Origin: Hyphomicrobium sp.
GTDB taxonomy: Bacteria > Pseudomonadota > Alphaproteobacteria > Rhizobiales > Hyphomicrobiaceae
Direction: 5' to 3'
DNA: 62,403 bases
Assembly (NCBI GenBank): GCA_016716675.1
Contig: JADJVG010000016.1
Location: forward strand, 1-62,403
Positions 45,915-53,838 of this stretch are shown here, piece after piece. Below the pieces are notes generated by a model that was given only the letters and a program-made list of their open reading frames with translations, did no database searches and had not been told where the DNA came from. Position 1 is the first letter of the stretch. Every line of letters starts with the position of its first letter. The position numbers were made by a program, and so were the translations under genes.

Positions 45915-46413
45915 GTGCCTTTGACCCGCAACACGTTGTTTGAGCGTCTCGCTGAACTTGGAATTGCGACCCGAACCATCGATCATGAGGCCGTGTTCAC
46001 CGTCGCCGAGAGCCACGAGATCGAAGCCAGCCTTCCCGGCGCCCATACCAAAAACCTGTTCCTCAAGGACGACAAGGGCACCCTCGTGCTGGTGGTGGCC
46101 AAAACCTCGACCAAGGTTGATTTAAAGGCGCTCGCCAAAAAAGCTCGGCGCCGGACGGTTCTCGTTTGGCAAACCCGAGCTGCTGCTGACGGTGCTAGGC
46201 GTATTGCCCGGCTCAGTCACGGCGTTTGCAATTGCTAACGATACCGAATTGAGGGTTGCGATGGTGCTCGATAGCGCGTTGATGGCCCACGACAGCCTCA
46301 ATTGTCATCCACTTGAGAATACTGCGACAACGAACATTGCACGCGACGATCTTTTGCGGTTCATTCGATCGACTGGCCATGAGCCCAAGATGATAACGCT
46401 GACTGGCGCTTGA
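45915..46413 (+). CDS. YbaK/ProX-type aminoacyl-tRNA deacylase (one-base insertion in an A run)
   Basis: The repaired product is about 165 residues, normal for the ProX/PrdX group. The first part reads FTVAESHEIEASLPGAHTKNLFLKDDKGTLVLVV, then TSTKVDLKALAKK. The frame breaks in a run of six A at 46137-46142; with five A it continues LGAGRFSFGKPELLLTVLGVLPGSVTAFAIAND, exactly the family order, with the active-site Lys of KNLFLKD retained. These enzymes hydrolyse mischarged Ala- or Cys-tRNA(Pro). Start GTG 45915. The homopolymer position makes sequencing error the most likely cause. Its stop is 65 bases before the next gene. Confidence 0.88.
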
Positions 46414-46478
46414 AACGGCCGCCGCGATTTGGGCGGCCAGCCACCGGTCGGCCTACGATTAAGATGGAGAGAACGCAC

Positions 46479-47393
46479 ATGGATTTCGGCTCACGTACAT
46501 TCCCGCCTGGAGCGCCGGGTGATGCCGATATCGTCAAGGACTCGACAACCGCGCAGTTTGCTGCCGACGTCATTGAAGCGTCGCGCACGGTGCCGGTCAT
46601 CGTCGATTTCTGGGCGGCGTGGTGCGGCCCCTGCAAGCAGTTGACACCGGTACTCGAAAAGCTGGTCCGCAGCTATGGCGGCAAGGTGCGCCTCGTCAAA
46701 ATCAACGTCGATGAAAATCAGGCGATCGCCGCGCAACTGCGCGTGCAGTCGTTGCCGACCGTCTATGCCTTCCGCGATGGCCAGCCGCTCGATGGCTTCG
46801 TCGGCGGGCAGCCTGAAAAGACGTTGCGGGCGTTTATCGACCGCTTAGTTGCCGAAGATGCCGCCGATGATATTGAGGGCGTTCTCAAGACCGGCGATGA
46901 ACTTCTGGAGCAGGGCGATTTGCAGGGCGCGGCGGAGGTTTATGCTGCGGTGCTGCAGGAAGATCGCGAGAACGTCAGCGCCTTGGCAGGTCTTGCCGGA
47001 TGCTATCTGGCGACAGGCGATTTGGAACGCGCCCGCCAGACCATCGCTCTGGTGCCGCCGGAAAAACGCGGCACGGCGCGCATCCAAAGCATCGAAGCAG
47101 CGCTCGATCTGGCGGCGAAGGCCGGAGACGCCGGTGATCCGCATCAGCTCCGCAGCCAACTCGGACGCAATCCGGACGATCACCAGATCCGGTTTGATTT
47201 GGCGGTGGCGCTTGCAGCAAATAATATGAGAGCCGAAGCGCTTGAGCATCTGCTCGAAATCGTCCGCCGTGACCGTAAATGGAATGAAGAAGCGGCACGC
47301 AAACAGCTTCTGCAACTCTTTGATGCCTGGGGCCCGAAAGAAGAGCTAGTCGCCGAGGGCCGCCGTAGGTTATCGTCGTTGTTGTTCAGCTGA
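46479..47393 (+). CDS. Thioredoxin-TPR protein (CnoX/YbbN-like)
   Basis: 304 residues. The thioredoxin domain occupies about 20-130 with the active site VDFWAAWCGPCKQL, then LVKINVDENQAIAAQLRVQSLPTVYAF and the cis-Pro. The second half is TPR-like (LEQGDLQGAAEVYAAVLQ, ALAGLAGCYLATGDLERAR) and ends AWGPKEELVAEGRRRLSSLLF, as in YbbN/CnoX. CnoX is a chaperedoxin that works with GroEL and holds oxidised proteins. ATG 46479 is chosen (GGAG nine bases upstream); ATG 46464 and a TTG at 46410 are less likely. It precedes the LON-domain gene by 26 bases. Confidence 0.9.
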   Translation: MDFGSRTFPPGAPGDADIVKDSTTAQFAADVIEASRTVPVIVDFWAAWCGPCKQLTPVLEKLVRSYGGKVRLVKINVDENQAIAAQLRVQSLPTVYAFRDGQPLDGFVGGQPEKTLRAFIDRLVAEDAADDIEGVLKTGDELLEQGDLQGAAEVYAAVLQEDRENVSALAGLAGCYLATGDLERARQTIALVPPEKRGTARIQSIEAALDLAAKAGDAGDPHQLRSQLGRNPDDHQIRFDLAVALAANNMRAEALEHLLEIVRRDRKWNEEAARKQLLQLFDAWGPKEELVAEGRRRLSSLLFS

Positions 47394-47419
47394 AGCATAG
47401 GATCTCCGAGAGAGGCACC

Positions 47420-48103
47420 GTGACTCTGACAGACCGTTACCGCCGTCCGGCTGATTTGCCTCCTCGCATACCTGTGTTTCCGCTGCGTGGCGCCATCCTG
47501 TTGCCGCGCGCAACGCTGCCGCTCAATGTGTTCGAACCGCGCTACCTTGCCATGGTCGATGACGTCATGTCCGGCGGGCGGGTGATCGGCATTCTTCAGC
47601 CAGAAGGCAGTGATGATGACGACAACGAAAGCCCGCCCGGCAAGGGTGGCGGGCTGAGGCGCATCGGCTGCGCCGGCCGGGTGACATCGTATCAGGAACT
47701 CGACGATGGCCGCCTAGTGATCACGCTGACCGGCATCATGCGGTTCGAGTGCATTGACGAAGCGGAAACCGTCACGCCGTATCGGATTATGAGTGTCAGC
47801 TACGACCGGTTCGCAAGAGATCTGACGGAAGGTCTTGGCGAAGAACAGGTTGATCGCCAGAATCTCCTGCGCGTTCTCAAAGCCTACCTCGATGCCAATC
47901 GCCTGAAGACCGACTGGAACGCGATTCAGCGTGCGTCGAACGAGTTCTTGATCAACGCGCTATCCGTCATGTCGCCGTATGGGCCGGAGGAGAAGCAAGC
48001 GCTCTTAGAGGCTGCCGATCTCAAGACCCGCGCCGATGTTTTGATTGCGCTTGCTGAAATCGAACTGGCGTCCAATGGCGGCACCGGTTCGACTCTCCAA
48101 TAG
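47420..48103 (+). CDS. LON-substrate-binding-domain protein
   Basis: 227 residues, with only the N-terminal LON domain of Lon protease and no ATPase. IPVFPLRGAILLPRATLPLNVFEPRYLAMVDDVMSGG (read in pieces: FPLRGAILLPR near 24, LNVFEPRYLAMVDD near 37), then IGCAGRVTSYQELDDGRLVI and LTGIMRF. Such stand-alone LON proteins (COG2802) are common in alphaproteobacteria beside the thioredoxin-TPR and Trm112 genes, as here; function unknown, presumably protein quality control. Start GTG 47420 with GAGAGG upstream. The Trm112 gene follows within ten bases. Confidence 0.9.
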   Translation: MTLTDRYRRPADLPPRIPVFPLRGAILLPRATLPLNVFEPRYLAMVDDVMSGGRVIGILQPEGSDDDDNESPPGKGGGLRRIGCAGRVTSYQELDDGRLVITLTGIMRFECIDEAETVTPYRIMSVSYDRFARDLTEGLGEEQVDRQNLLRVLKAYLDANRLKTDWNAIQRASNEFLINALSVMSPYGPEEKQALLEAADLKTRADVLIALAEIELASNGGTGSTLQ

Positions 48104-48111
48104 GATCATCG

Positions 48112-48366
48112 GTGATGCCAACGGAGTCGCAAGCCATGAACCAAGCTCTGAATAACGACCCAAGACAAGCAACAGATCCCAAGGTCCTCGAGCTGCTCGT
48201 CTGCCCGCTGACCAAAATGCCGCTCGTCTATGATCGCGAGGCGCAGGAGCTGATCAGCCGCACTGCCGGCGTCGCGTATCCCATTCGCCATGGCGTTCCA
48301 CTGATGATCGAGGACGCGGCCCGGCCCTTGACGGACGAGGATCTGCAAAAGCTTGCCCGCCGCTAG
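48112..48366 (+). CDS. Trm112-family protein
   Basis: Up to 84 residues. DPKVLELLVCPLTKMPLVYDR, then LISRTAGVAYPIRHGVPLMIEDAARPL is the bacterial Trm112/UPF0434 pattern. Only one Cys of the usual zinc pair is kept (VCPLT; the partner position has no Cys), which is common in alphaproteobacterial members. Trm112 proteins activate methyltransferases. The start could be GTG 48112, ATG 48115 or ATG 48136; a GGAG ten bases before 48136 supports the last, which would give a 76-residue protein. Confidence 0.85.
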   Translation: MMPTESQAMNQALNNDPRQATDPKVLELLVCPLTKMPLVYDREAQELISRTAGVAYPIRHGVPLMIEDAARPLTDEDLQKLARR

Positions 48367-48424
48367 CACGAGAAAATAGCACGCCAAAAACGTGCTCCGC
48401 GCATCCTGCCGGACGGTCGCCGTA

Positions 48425-48478
48425 TTAACCGTGTTCGACAACATTTAACGGCAAATTTCGGCACGCCGCTGCTTAACC
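48425..48478 (+). promoter_or_regulatory. Three TTAAC half-sites before the hybrid histidine kinase gene
   Basis: TTAACC at 48425-48430, TTAACG at 48445-48450 and TTAACC at 48473-48478 lie in the 139-base gap before the kinase gene. TTAAC is one half of the CtrA box, but no pair here has the N7 spacing, so this is suggestive only. The third is part of TAACCATGTTGGTTTA, a near-palindrome. The gap also has a 6-bp stem AGCACG/CGTGCT at 48378-48396. Confidence 0.3.
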
Positions 48479-48505
48479 ATGTTGGTTTAGTTTTTGTAAA
48501 ATCCT

Positions 48506-50323
48506 GTGTGGTCACGTCGATCGGGGGAACCGAGGGTGTGGCCGTTGGAATTCGAAAAGCACGATAGCAAAGCCGGACGCCCGCAAGCGCAGCCGGCCAG
48601 GCGTGCCGGTGCCGGCAGGCTATTGCCCAACGTCTTCGGTCGCCTTGTTTGGGCGTTGAGGCGTCTGCGCCCCAACGAAGCAGCGACGTCGGCAGATGCC
48701 GGCATCGAGCATCTGACCGATGCGCGATGGCAGTTGGCCGATAACCAGACGCGCTTGCGCGAACTCCTCGATTGCCAGACTCAATTGATCGTTCGGCGGG
48801 ATGCGGACGAAACGATCATATTCGCCAACCGCGCGTTCTGCGATGCGTTCGGTGTGGAGAGTGAGAACTTGCTTGGCCGCCGCTTTGCTCCCGCAGTCTT
48901 TGCAACGGCGGCGGTTGCTCCCGAGCACGCCCACAGGCAGACCGCAGTTGAGCAGGTGCAAACCAGCACAGGGTTGCGTTGGATACAGTGGGACAAGCAC
49001 CGGCTGATATCGACAGCAGGCCGACCGGAAATTCAAAGCGTCGGCCGCGATGTGACGGACGAGCGGCGACGCGAGGCGGAATTGCGCGAAGCGCGCGATC
49101 AGGCGGATGCCGCCAACCGCGCCAAGTCACGCTTTCTGGCTGCAATGAGCCACGAAATTCGGACACCCATGAACGGTATTCTCGGCATGGCCAGTCTGCT
49201 GCAGGAAACCGAGCAGTCCGAAGAGCAACTGAGCTATACGCGCGCCATCGACCAGTCGGCCAAATCCCTGCTCGCCTTGATCGATGAAATCCTAGACTTC
49301 TCAAAAATCGAAGCCGGCAAGCTGCAGCTCAATGAAGTCCCGTTTTCATTGCGGGCTTGCGTGTATAGCGCGATCGAATTGATGGCGCCGAAAGCGGCAA
49401 GCCGCGGCAATGAAATTTCCACCGCAATTGGAGCGGACGTGACCGATGTTGTGGTCGGCGACGCCGCCCGGGTCCGTCAGATCCTTCTCAATCTCATATC
49501 GAATGCGGTGAAGTTTACGGAGAAAGGTAAAATTCACGTCGCGGTGCGGCCTCTTCAGGGAGAGGCGCCGCCAATGGGATCGTTGTTCTATGAGTTTGAA
49601 GTCAGCGATACCGGCATCGGCTTTACGGCCGACACGATGAATCTTCTGTTCGCCGAGTTCGAGCAGGCCGAAAACATTCCGGGCGGTCGGCAGAGCGGCA
49701 CGGGTCTCGGACTTGCTATTTCGAAGCGGCTGGCGCGTGCCATGGGCGGCGATATCCGGGCGGATGGCGAGCTGGGCAAAGGCGCGACGTTCACCGTTGT
49801 GTTGAAACTGACTGACGCCGCCAGAGGGGACATCGACCGGGTCGAGGCTGGACGGCATCGGCTGTCGTATCCGAGCACGCTGACGCTTGGCGACGGCAAT
49901 CCTCCGCGCGTGCTGATTGCCGAAGATAACGAGATCAATGCGCTGTTGGCGCGGCGCATGTGCGAGCGCTTTGGATGTGGTGCCGTGGTCGTCAAAGATG
50001 GGCAGGACGCAGTCGATGCCGTTGCCGAATCGCTGGCGGCCGGAGCACGCGGCTTTGATGTTATCCTCATGGACGTGTTCATGCCCCGCCTGGATGGCCT
50101 TGAGGCTACCCGGATCATCAAGGAAAAGTTTGCCAGCCGGAACCTGCCGGCATTCGCGTGCCCGCCCATCGTGGCGCTGACGGCAAACGCCTTTGCCGAA
50201 GACCGTGAACGGTGCCTCGCCGCGGGCATGGACGATTATCTGGCAAAGCCGTTTGATGCTGCGCAATTGCGCGCGTTACTGGCGCGTTGGTTGGCGCCGT
50301 CCGTCTGCCGTCGCGCCAGCTAG
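48506..50323 (+). CDS. PAS-containing hybrid sensor histidine kinase
   Basis: 605 residues. A basic N-terminus without membrane helix is followed by a PAS-like domain (about 85-180, DADETIIFANRAFCDAFGV). HisKA comes next with the phosphorylated His216 in AAMSHEIRTPMNGILGMA. The ATPase domain shows RQILLNLISNAVKFTEKG (N box), VSDTGIGF (G1) and GTGLGLAISKRL (G2). A receiver domain occupies about 468-595 with acidic pair AEDN, phospho-Asp523 in ILMDVFMP, and the Lys of YLAKPF. It is soluble, senses an unknown cue and probably feeds an unlinked Hpt protein. Start GTG 48506, or GTG 48536. Confidence 0.9.
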   Translation: MWSRRSGEPRVWPLEFEKHDSKAGRPQAQPARRAGAGRLLPNVFGRLVWALRRLRPNEAATSADAGIEHLTDARWQLADNQTRLRELLDCQTQLIVRRDADETIIFANRAFCDAFGVESENLLGRRFAPAVFATAAVAPEHAHRQTAVEQVQTSTGLRWIQWDKHRLISTAGRPEIQSVGRDVTDERRREAELREARDQADAANRAKSRFLAAMSHEIRTPMNGILGMASLLQETEQSEEQLSYTRAIDQSAKSLLALIDEILDFSKIEAGKLQLNEVPFSLRACVYSAIELMAPKAASRGNEISTAIGADVTDVVVGDAARVRQILLNLISNAVKFTEKGKIHVAVRPLQGEAPPMGSLFYEFEVSDTGIGFTADTMNLLFAEFEQAENIPGGRQSGTGLGLAISKRLARAMGGDIRADGELGKGATFTVVLKLTDAARGDIDRVEAGRHRLSYPSTLTLGDGNPPRVLIAEDNEINALLARRMCERFGCGAVVVKDGQDAVDAVAESLAAGARGFDVILMDVFMPRLDGLEATRIIKEKFASRNLPAFACPPIVALTANAFAEDRERCLAAGMDDYLAKPFDAAQLRALLARWLAPSVCRRAS

Positions 50324-50418
50324 ATGCCCTGGGCCGCTAGGGCCGGTAGGCTTTGCAAAAGCGTCACGGAATCGTGCTAAGAACCCTCGGGTGGATTGGG
50401 ATTTTGGGGGCTGTGACA

Positions 50419-51339
50419 ATGATGTGGCAGAGGCAGGTCGTCGGCGCTCCAGCGGGCGTCGCTCATCCGAGCTTGTTGCCTTTCAAACGCCTCATGGCGC
50501 CGAAAGTATACGGCCGGATTGGAAATCTCGAAGTGCGGCTGGCACGAACCCGCGCCGAGATCAAAATGGCGCAGCGGCTGCGGTATCAGGTTTTCTACGA
50601 AGAGATGTGCGCGGTGCCTTCGCGTCTCGCCCAGTTCCGCCGCCGCGATGAAGATGCCTACGATGCGGTCTGCGATCATCTGTTGGTGGTCGACCTCAAT
50701 GAAACGCGCAAAGCCTCGTCCATCGGACGTGCCGAACTGCCGAAGGTGGTTGGTACTTACCGCGTGCTGCGCCAGAACGTGGCCGAGCGCAGCCTCGGAT
50801 TTTACACCTCGCGCGAATACGACATAGCGCCGTTGATTGCCGCCAAGTCTGCCAATTACAGCTTTATGGAATTGGGGCGCTCGTGCGTGCTCGCGCCCTA
50901 CCGCAACAAGCGCTCGGTGGAATTGCTTTGGCATGGCCTTTGGACCTACGTGCGCGAGCATAAGGTCGATGTGATGATCGGCTGCGCGAGTTTTGAAGGC
51001 ACTGATCCGGACGCGCACGCCGAAGCGCTGAGCTTCTTGCATCACAATGCGCTTGCCCCGCAGGAATGGTTGTGCCGTGCGCGCAGCGGACTGCGCGTGC
51101 CGATGGATCGCCTGCCCAAGGATCAGATCAACCCGAAAGCGGCGCTCAAGAGCATCCCGCCGCTCATCAAGGGCTATCTGCGGCTTGGCGCGTTCGTTGG
51201 CGACGGCGCGGTCATCGACCATCAGTTCGGCACAACCGACGTGTTGATCGTGCTGCCGGTCGAAAAGATCGACCCGCGCTACTTTGAGCACTATGGCGCG
51301 CCGCAGGAAACCAAGAGCCGCGTGGCGGTGGACGCGTAA
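50419..51339 (+). CDS. olsB: L-ornithine N-alpha-acyltransferase (OlsB-like GNAT)
   Basis: 307 residues. LEVRLARTRAEIKMAQRLRYQVFYEEMCA, CDHLLVVDL, VVGTYRVLRQ, GFYTSREYDI and then MELGRSCVLAPYRNKRSVELLW form the OlsB/hemolysin-like acyltransferase series (given here in pieces). IGCASFEGTDPDAHAEALSF and PPLIKGYLRLGAFVGDGAV with TTDVLIVLPV complete it. OlsB links a 3-hydroxy fatty acid from ACP to ornithine, first step of ornithine lipid synthesis. Several related acyl-amino-acid synthases share this pattern, so the acceptor could differ. ATG 50419 has GGGGG eight bases upstream. No OlsA is seen nearby. Confidence 0.85.
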   Translation: MMWQRQVVGAPAGVAHPSLLPFKRLMAPKVYGRIGNLEVRLARTRAEIKMAQRLRYQVFYEEMCAVPSRLAQFRRRDEDAYDAVCDHLLVVDLNETRKASSIGRAELPKVVGTYRVLRQNVAERSLGFYTSREYDIAPLIAAKSANYSFMELGRSCVLAPYRNKRSVELLWHGLWTYVREHKVDVMIGCASFEGTDPDAHAEALSFLHHNALAPQEWLCRARSGLRVPMDRLPKDQINPKAALKSIPPLIKGYLRLGAFVGDGAVIDHQFGTTDVLIVLPVEKIDPRYFEHYGAPQETKSRVAVDA

Positions 51340-51358
51340 CGCAGCGTTCCTCGCTGCG
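51340..51358. terminator. Possible bidirectional hairpin between olsB and maeB
   Basis: CGCAGCG and CGCTGCG make a 7-bp stem with a 5-base loop right at the olsB stop, 13 bases from the convergent maeB stop. It lacks a T-tract on either side, so its role in termination is uncertain. Confidence 0.4.
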
Positions 51359-51370
51359 ACCTCAAAGCCC

Positions 51371-53644
51371 TCAGACCCGGCCGACGCCGTAGGCGGCGAG
51401 CGCTGCCATGTTGACCACGTCGGCATCGGTGGCGCCGAGCGTGCAGATTTGCACCGAATGCGACAGGCCGACGATGATCGGCCCGATGATCGTGGCGCCG
51501 CCCAATTCCTTCAGCAATTTGGTCGAGATCGATGCCGCGTGGAACGCCGGCATGATGAGCACGTTGGCGGTGCCCGACAGGCGGCAGAACGGATAATGCT
51601 TCATCAGGTCGGGGTTGAGAGCGACGTCGGCGGCCATGTCGCCGTCAAACTCGAAATCGGCCTGACGCTCTTCGAGGATACGGACCGCTTGCCGGATCTG
51701 GTCAGAGCGTTCGCCGCGCGGCTGGCCGAATGTCGAATAGGCGAGCAGAGCAACGCGCGGTTCGATGCCGAAGTTGCGCGCCGCATTTGCGGCCTCAACC
51801 GCGATGTTGGCGAGCTGCTCGGCGCTCGGCATATCATTGATGCTGGTGTCGGCGATGAGCACGGCGCGGCCGCGATTGATCGCGAGCGATACGCCGATGA
51901 CGTGGCGTCCGGGCTTTTCATCCAGCACGCGGTGGACATCTGAATAGACGCTGGTCCAGTTGCGGGTGACGCCAGAAACCATGGCATCCGCATAGCCGTG
52001 CGCGACCATTAACGCCGCGAAGATATTACGTTCGTTCGACACCAAGCGCACGCAGTCACGGCGCAGGTAGCCGCGACGTTGCAGACGCGCGTATAGGAAA
52101 TCGGCAAATTCCTGGATGTGCGGCGACGTTGCCGTATCGATCAGCTCGAAGTCGCTGCGCAACGGTATGCCGAGTTCGCGAAACCGTTCGGTGACGACCT
52201 TTTTGGTGCCGATCAGGATCGGCTGACCGAACCCTTGCGCCAAATAGGAGTTGGCGGCGCGGATAACGGCTTGATCTTCGCCTTCGGCAAAGACCACGCG
52301 CTTTGGATCATTGCGGACGGAATCGAACGTCGATTGCAACCAGCCGGCAACCGGATCGAGCCGGCCTTTGAGGCGCGCGACATAAGCATCGAGATCGACG
52401 AGCGGTTTGCGCGCGACGCCTGTATCCATGGCCGCTTTGGCAACGGCGACCGGCACGTGCGACATCAATCGCGGATCGAACGGCGCCGGAATGATATAGC
52501 CGGGTCCGAATTGTGGACGTTCGCCGTGGAAGGCGGCGGCAACCTGATCGGGTACTTCGGCGCGTGCCAGTTCGGCGATGGCTTCGGCTGCCGCGATCTT
52601 CATGGCGTCGTTGATGGTTGACGCCTGAACATCGAGCGCGCCGCGGAAGATGAACGGAAAGCACAACACGTTGTTGATCTGGTTGGCGTAGTCGGAGCGC
52701 CCCGTTGCGGTGATCGCATCGCTGCGCACCGACTTAACGTCTTCAGGCGTGATTTCCGGATCGGGATTGGCCATCGCGAAGATCAATGGCTTGTCGGCCA
52801 TGCTCGCAACCATGTCTTTCGAGACGACGCCCGCGGCCGACAGACCAAGAAAGATATCGGCACCTTTCATGACGTCGTCCAAGGTGCGTGCGTCGGTCTT
52901 TTGCGCGTAGGGCGCTTTGTAGGGGTCCATGAGGACCTTGCGGCCGACGTAGACGACGCCCTCAATATCGGCAACCGTGATGTTCTCGCGCTTCATGCCG
53001 ATTTTGCAAAGCAGGTTGAGGCAGGCTAGAGCGGCGGCGCCGGCGCCCGCGCAGACGAGGCGCACCTTGCCGATATCCTTGTCGACCACCTTCAGGCCAT
53101 TGAGGATGCCGGCTGCGACCACGATCGCGGTGCCGTGCTGGTCGTCATGGAAGACCGGGATGTCGAGCAGCTCTTTCAAGCGCTCTTCGATGATGAAGCA
53201 GTCCGGTGACTTGATGTCTTCCAGATTGATGCCGCCGAACGACGGGCCGAGATAGCGCACCGAATTGATGAAGGCTTCGACGTCGGGCGTATCGACCAGC
53301 AGGTCGATGGAATCGATATCGGCGAAGCGCTTGAACAGCGCGGCCTTGCCTTCCATGACGGGCTTGGCGGCCAAGGCGCCGAGATTGCCGAGGCCGAGGA
53401 TCGCCGTGCCGTTCGAGACGACGGCGACGAGATTACCCTTGTTGGTATAGGCGTAGGCGTCACTCGGATTGTTGGCGATCGCGTGCACGGGGATGGCGAC
53501 GCCCGGCGAATAGGCAAGCGAAAGGTCACGCTGCGTCGCGAGGGGTTTGGTCGGTGTCACCTCGAGCTTTCCAGGTTTGCCCATGGCATGGAACTGCAAA
53601 GCTTCTTGAGCAGTGACGCGCGCGGCGTGAAATTGGGTAGCCAT
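51371..53644 (-). CDS. maeB: NADP-dependent malic enzyme (MaeB type, with phosphotransacetylase-like domain)
   Basis: 757 residues. The malic domain (about 1-160) has DLSLAYSPGVAIPVHAIA, AILGLGNLGALAAKPVMEGK and the catalytic region DIPVFHDDQHGTAIVV. The NAD(P) domain follows with VCAGAGAAALACLNLL and ANPDPEI. From about residue 430 a phosphate-acetyltransferase-like domain (VVFAEGEDQAVIRAA ... ILIGTKKVV) extends to the end, as in MaeB; it is regulatory rather than catalytic in known cases. It decarboxylates malate to pyruvate, giving NADPH. ATG 53644 fits the family start; the ribosome site is weak. It is divergent from mutS. Confidence 0.95.
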   Translation of the reverse strand: MATQFHAARVTAQEALQFHAMGKPGKLEVTPTKPLATQRDLSLAYSPGVAIPVHAIANNPSDAYAYTNKGNLVAVVSNGTAILGLGNLGALAAKPVMEGKAALFKRFADIDSIDLLVDTPDVEAFINSVRYLGPSFGGINLEDIKSPDCFIIEERLKELLDIPVFHDDQHGTAIVVAAGILNGLKVVDKDIGKVRLVCAGAGAAALACLNLLCKIGMKRENITVADIEGVVYVGRKVLMDPYKAPYAQKTDARTLDDVMKGADIFLGLSAAGVVSKDMVASMADKPLIFAMANPDPEITPEDVKSVRSDAITATGRSDYANQINNVLCFPFIFRGALDVQASTINDAMKIAAAEAIAELARAEVPDQVAAAFHGERPQFGPGYIIPAPFDPRLMSHVPVAVAKAAMDTGVARKPLVDLDAYVARLKGRLDPVAGWLQSTFDSVRNDPKRVVFAEGEDQAVIRAANSYLAQGFGQPILIGTKKVVTERFRELGIPLRSDFELIDTATSPHIQEFADFLYARLQRRGYLRRDCVRLVSNERNIFAALMVAHGYADAMVSGVTRNWTSVYSDVHRVLDEKPGRHVIGVSLAINRGRAVLIADTSINDMPSAEQLANIAVEAANAARNFGIEPRVALLAYSTFGQPRGERSDQIRQAVRILEERQADFEFDGDMAADVALNPDLMKHYPFCRLSGTANVLIMPAFHAASISTKLLKELGGATIIGPIIVGLSHSVQICTLGATDADVVNMAALAAYGVGRV

Positions 53645-53838
53645 GGGTGCGTTGGACCGTTGTGTTGAATTCTGAATGGATTTTCCGGCGGGCCGGCGCT
53701 CGAGCGGAGCAGGACCGTGGAACAAGCAGGTACGATAGGTTGCGAGACGCGCCGCGGCAACCTAAGCATAACCCCGGCTTTGGTCGAACAGAGGCGGGCT
53801 AATGGGCCCCGCCAGCGTCCAGCAGCCGCAGTTATAGG

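Noticed and set aside
46410..46478. N-terminal extension of the thioredoxin-TPR protein from TTG 46410
   Set aside because: The extra residues are not family-like and a good ribosome site precedes ATG 46479.
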